From positions 77,658,643 to 77,722,642 of the forward strand of contig OX377202.1 in assembly GCA_947396885.1 (NCBI GenBank): 64,000 bases of DNA. The letters are read 5' to 3'. The DNA is from Heligmosomoides polygyrus polygyrus (lineage: Eukaryota > Nematoda > Chromadorea > Rhabditida > Heligmosomidae). The notes below the pieces were generated by a model that saw only the letters and a program-made list of their open reading frames with translations, searched no databases and had not been told where the DNA came from. How positions within the stretch are numbered: the stretch's first letter is position 1; every line of letters starts with the position of its first letter. The position numbers and the translations under genes were made by a program. Positions 60,689-64,000 of the stretch are shown in pieces.

Positions 60689-63600
60689 GTATCGCTTAAG
60701 TTTCCGTCTCGGTGTCGTTGGGGTGGGTCTTGTTCGGAAAACTCTCAGTCGAAGCAAACAAAAACACTAGTCGCAGGAAACCGACCAAATAGTCCACTAG
60801 AACACTGCGTCAGACCAAAGGACTGATGGAGGGTTCGTTTACTCTTCAGGAGTCGGTTAAGGTATCGCTTAAGTTTCCGTCTCGGTGTCGTGGGGGTGGG
60901 TCTTGTTCGGAAAACTCTCAGTCGAAGCAAACTAAATATCGAGTCGCAGGAAACCGACCAAATAGTCCTCTAGAACACTGCGTCAGACCAAAGGACTGAT
61001 GGAGGGTTCATTTACTCATCAGGAGTCGGTTAAGGTATCGCTTAAGTTTCCGTCTCGGTGTCGTGGGGGTGGGTCTTGTTCGGAAAACTCTCAGTCGAAG
61101 CAAACTAAATATCGAGTCGCAGGAAACCGACCCAATAGTCCTCCAGAACACTGCGTCAGACCAAAGGACTGATGGAGGGTTCGTTTACTCTTCAGGAGTC
61201 GGTTAAGGTATCGCTTAAGTTTCCGTCTCGGTGTCGTGGGGGTGGGTCTTGTTCGGAAAACTCTCAGTCGAAGCAAACTAAATATCGAGTCGCAGGAAAC
61301 CGACCAAATAGTCCTCTAGAACACTACGTCAGACCAAAGGACTGATGGAGGGTTCGTTTACTCTTCAGGAGTCGGTTAAGGTATCGCTTAAGTTTCCGTC
61401 TCGGTGTCGTGGGGGTGGGTCTTGTTCGGAAAACTCTCAGTCGAAGCAAACTAAATATCGAGTCGCAGGAAACCAACCAAATAGTCCTCCAGAACACTGC
61501 GTCAGACTAAAGGACTGATGGAGGGTTCGTTTACTCTTCAGGAGTCGGTTAAGGTATCGCTTAAGTTTCCGTCTCGGTGTCGTGGGGGTGGGTCTTGTTC
61601 GGAAAACTCTCAGTCGAAGCAAACTAAATATCGAGTCGCAGGAAACCGACCAAATAGTCCTCTAGAACACTGCGTCAAACCAAGGACTGATGGAGGGTTT
61701 GTTTACTCTTCAGGAGTCGGTTAAGGTATCGCTTAAGTTTCCGTCCCGGTGTCGTGGGGGTGGGTCTTGTTCGGAAAACTCTCAGTCGAAGCAAACAAAA
61801 ACACTAGTCGCAGGAAACCGACCAAATAGTCCTCTAGAACACTGCGTCAGACCAAAGGACTGATGGAGGGTTCGTTTACTCTTCAGGAGTCGGTTAAGGT
61901 ATCGCTTAAGTTTCCGTCTCGGTGTCGTGGGGGTGGGTCTTGTTCGGAAAACTCTCAGTCGAAGCAAACTAAATATCGAGTCGCAGGAAACCAACCAAAT
62001 AGTCCTCCAGAACACTGCGTCAGACCAAAGGACTGATGGAGTGTTCGTTTACTCTTCAGGAGTCGGTTAAGGTATCGCTTAAGTTTCCGTCTCGGTGTCG
62101 TGGGGGTGGGTCTTGTTCGGAAAACTCTCAGTCGAAGCAAACAAAAACACTAGTCGCAGGAAACCGACCAAATAGTCCTCTAGAACACTGCGTCAGACCA
62201 AAGGACTGATGGAGGGTTCATTTACTCTTCAGGAGTCGGTTAAGGTATCGCTTAAGTTTCCGTCTCGGTGTCGTGGGGGTGGGTCTTGTTCGGAAAACTC
62301 TCAGTCGAAGCAAACTAAATATCGAGTCGCAGGAAATCGACCAAATAGTCCTCCAGAACACTGCGTCAGACCAAAGGACTGATGGAGGGTTCGTTTACTC
62401 TTCAGGAGTCGGTTAAGGTATCGCTTAAGTTTCCGTCTCGGTGTCCTGGGGGTGGGTCTTGTTCGGAAAACTCTCAGTCGAAGCAAACTAAATATCGAGT
62501 CGCAGGAAACCGACCAAATAGTCCTCTAGAACACTGCGTCAGACCAAAGGACTGATGGAGTGTTCGTTTACTCTTCAGGAGTCGGTTAAGGTATCGCTTA
62601 AGTTTCCGTCTCGGTGTCGTGGGGGTGGGTCTTGTTCGGAAAACTCTCAGTCGAAGCAAACAAAAACACTAGTCGCAGGAAACCGATCAAATAGTCCTCT
62701 AGAACACTGCGTCAAACCAAGGACTGATGGAGGGTTTGTTTACTCTTCAGGAGTCGGTTAAGGTATCGCTTAAGTTTCCGTCCCGGTGTCGTGGGGGTGG
62801 GTCTTGTTCGGAAAACTCTCAGTCGAAGCAAACAAAAACACTAGTCGCAGGAAACCGACCAAATAGTCCTCTAGAACACTGCGTCAGACCAAAGGACTGA
62901 TGGAGTGTTCGTTTACTCTTCAGGATTCGGTTAAGGTATCGCTTAAGTTTCCGTCTCGGTGTCGTGGGGGTGGGTCTTGTTCGGAAAACTCTCAGTCGAA
63001 GCAAACTAAATATCGAGTCGCAGGAAACCGACCAAATAGTCCTCTAGAACACTGCGTCAAACCAAAGGACTGATGGAGTGTTCGTTTACTCTTCAGGAGT
63101 CGGTTAAGGTATCGCTTAAGTTTCCGTCTCGGTGTCGTGGGGGTGGGTCTTGTTCGGAAAACTCTCAGTCGAAGCAAACAAAAACACTAGTCGCAGGAAA
63201 CCGATCAAATAGTCCTCTAGAACACTGCGTCAAACCAAGGACTGATGGAGGGTTTGTTTACTCTTCAGGAGTCGGTTAAGGTATCGCTTAAGTTTCCGTC
63301 CCGGTGTCGTGGGGGTGGGTCTTGTTCGGAAAACTCTCAGTCGAAGCAAACTAAATATCGAGTCGCAGGAAACCGACCAAATAGTCCTCTAGAACACTAC
63401 GTCAGACCAAAGGACTGATGGAGGGTTCGTTTACTCTTCAGGAGTCGGTTAAGGTATCGCTTAAGTTTCCGTCTCGGTGTCGTGGGGGTGGGTCTTGTTC
63501 GGAAAACTCTCAGTCGAAGCAAACTAAATATCGAGTCGCAGGAAACCAACCAAATAGTCCTCCAGAACACTGCGTCAGACCAAAGGACTGATGGAGTGTT

Positions 63601-64000
63601 CGTTTACTCTTCAGGAGTCGGTTAAGGTATCGCTTAAGTTTCCGTCTCGGTGTCGTGGGGGTGGGTCTTGTTCGGAAAACTCTCAGTCGAAGCAAACTAA
63701 ATATCGAGTCGCAGGAAACCGACCAAATAGTCCTCTAGAACACTGCGTCAGACCAAAGGACTGATGGAGTGTTCGTTTACTCTTCAGGAGTCGGTTAAGG
63801 TATCGCTTAAGTTTCCGTCTCGGTGTCGTGGGGGTGGGTCTTGTTCGGAAAACTCTCAGTCGAAGCAAACAAAAACACTAGTCGCAGGAAACCGATCAAA
63901 TAGTCCTCTAGAACACTGCGTCAAACCAAGGACTGATGGAGGGTTTGTTTACTCTTCAGGAGTCGGTTAAGGTATCGCTTAAGTTTCCGTCCCGGTGTCG
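60689..64000 (+). repeat. 173-bp satellite array, right block (about 19 copies)
   Basis: The array resumes in exact phase with GTATCGCTTAAG, so removing the insertion and one GTATC restores an intact monomer. It continues to the window edge, and its true end is not visible. Private substitutions are more frequent here than in the core, for example CCGACCCAATAG (61,128), CAGACTAAAGG (61,504), GGAAATCGACC (62,332), GTGTCCTGGGG (62,441) and CAGGATTCGG (62,922). The first complete monomer carries the CCACTAGAAC variant otherwise seen only at the left edge of the array. Confidence 0.97.

Noticed and set aside
22115..63868. Repeated minus-strand frames of 61-77 codons (RLRVFRTRPTPTTPRRKLKR-type) and plus-strand frames of 68 codons in every few monomers
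   Set aside because: They recur only because the monomers are nearly identical. 173 and 172 are not multiples of three, so frames close within about one monomer, and no start context, splice signal or known domain supports them.
19951..64000. CRISPR-like array
   Set aside because: Monomers follow each other directly without unique spacers, and the context is eukaryotic.
1..64000. Nematode telomere repeats (TTAGGC) and tRNA or 5S/SL RNA genes
   Set aside because: No tandem TTAGGC and no A/B-box pairs or SL-like sequence were seen. A scan by eye can miss a single tRNA.

Overview
The window looks like a repeat-rich, gene-poor nuclear region of a clade V parasitic nematode (strongylid, possibly a hookworm). 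This assignment is inference from repeat content: an RTE-type reverse transcriptase remnant on the minus strand at about 18.4-19.5 kb, CR1-like LINE fragments, mariner, Tc1-like and ISXO2/Merlin-like transposase remnants, and small palindromic elements. AT-rich DNA with intron-like stop density and no operons argues against bacteria. No intact host gene could be recognised with confidence, and no tRNA, rRNA or SL RNA gene was seen.

Layout. 0-19.9 kb is a graveyard of broken mobile elements: a mariner pseudogene (211-700, +); a Merlin/ISXO2-like transposase remnant (3107-3640, -); a CR1-like LINE with ORF1, endonuclease and the end of the reverse transcriptase but lacking most of the RT (5004-7640, +), split by a GC-rich hairpin-bearing segment; a second LINE 3' end with an AATAAATG-type tail (9130-9775, +); a piggyBac-like TTAA-flanked MITE (10529-10832); a Tc1-like pseudogene (12770-13700, -) with a palindrome inside it; a 144-bp MITE (15213-15356); a gag-like zinc-knuckle pseudogene (15420-16106, -); a coding-phase 42-bp minisatellite (18142-18385); and a 5'-truncated RTE element (18386-19480, -). 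Several near-perfect hairpins lie between these. A candidate first exon of a small secreted protein sits at 2052-2104.

19,951-64,000 is one continuous array of a 173-bp satellite, about 249 monomers, running off the right edge of the window. It has higher-order structure at several scales (5-, 6-, 8-, 11- and 30-monomer periods) and a 172-bp subfamily in its right part. It is interrupted once, at 59,761-60,688, by a 928-bp insertion with TG...CA ends and a perfect 5-bp target duplication: a solo LTR, or alternatively a Ginger-type non-autonomous element. About 100 bp outside the left edge of the array lies a 168-nt almost perfect palindrome.

The most unexpected observation is that the unannotated stretch at about 17.25-17.80 kb contains three badly decayed copies of the same satellite in the opposite orientation. 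One of them retains a 17-bp dyad box of the satellite exactly. The solo LTR landed in the spacer of that same dyad.
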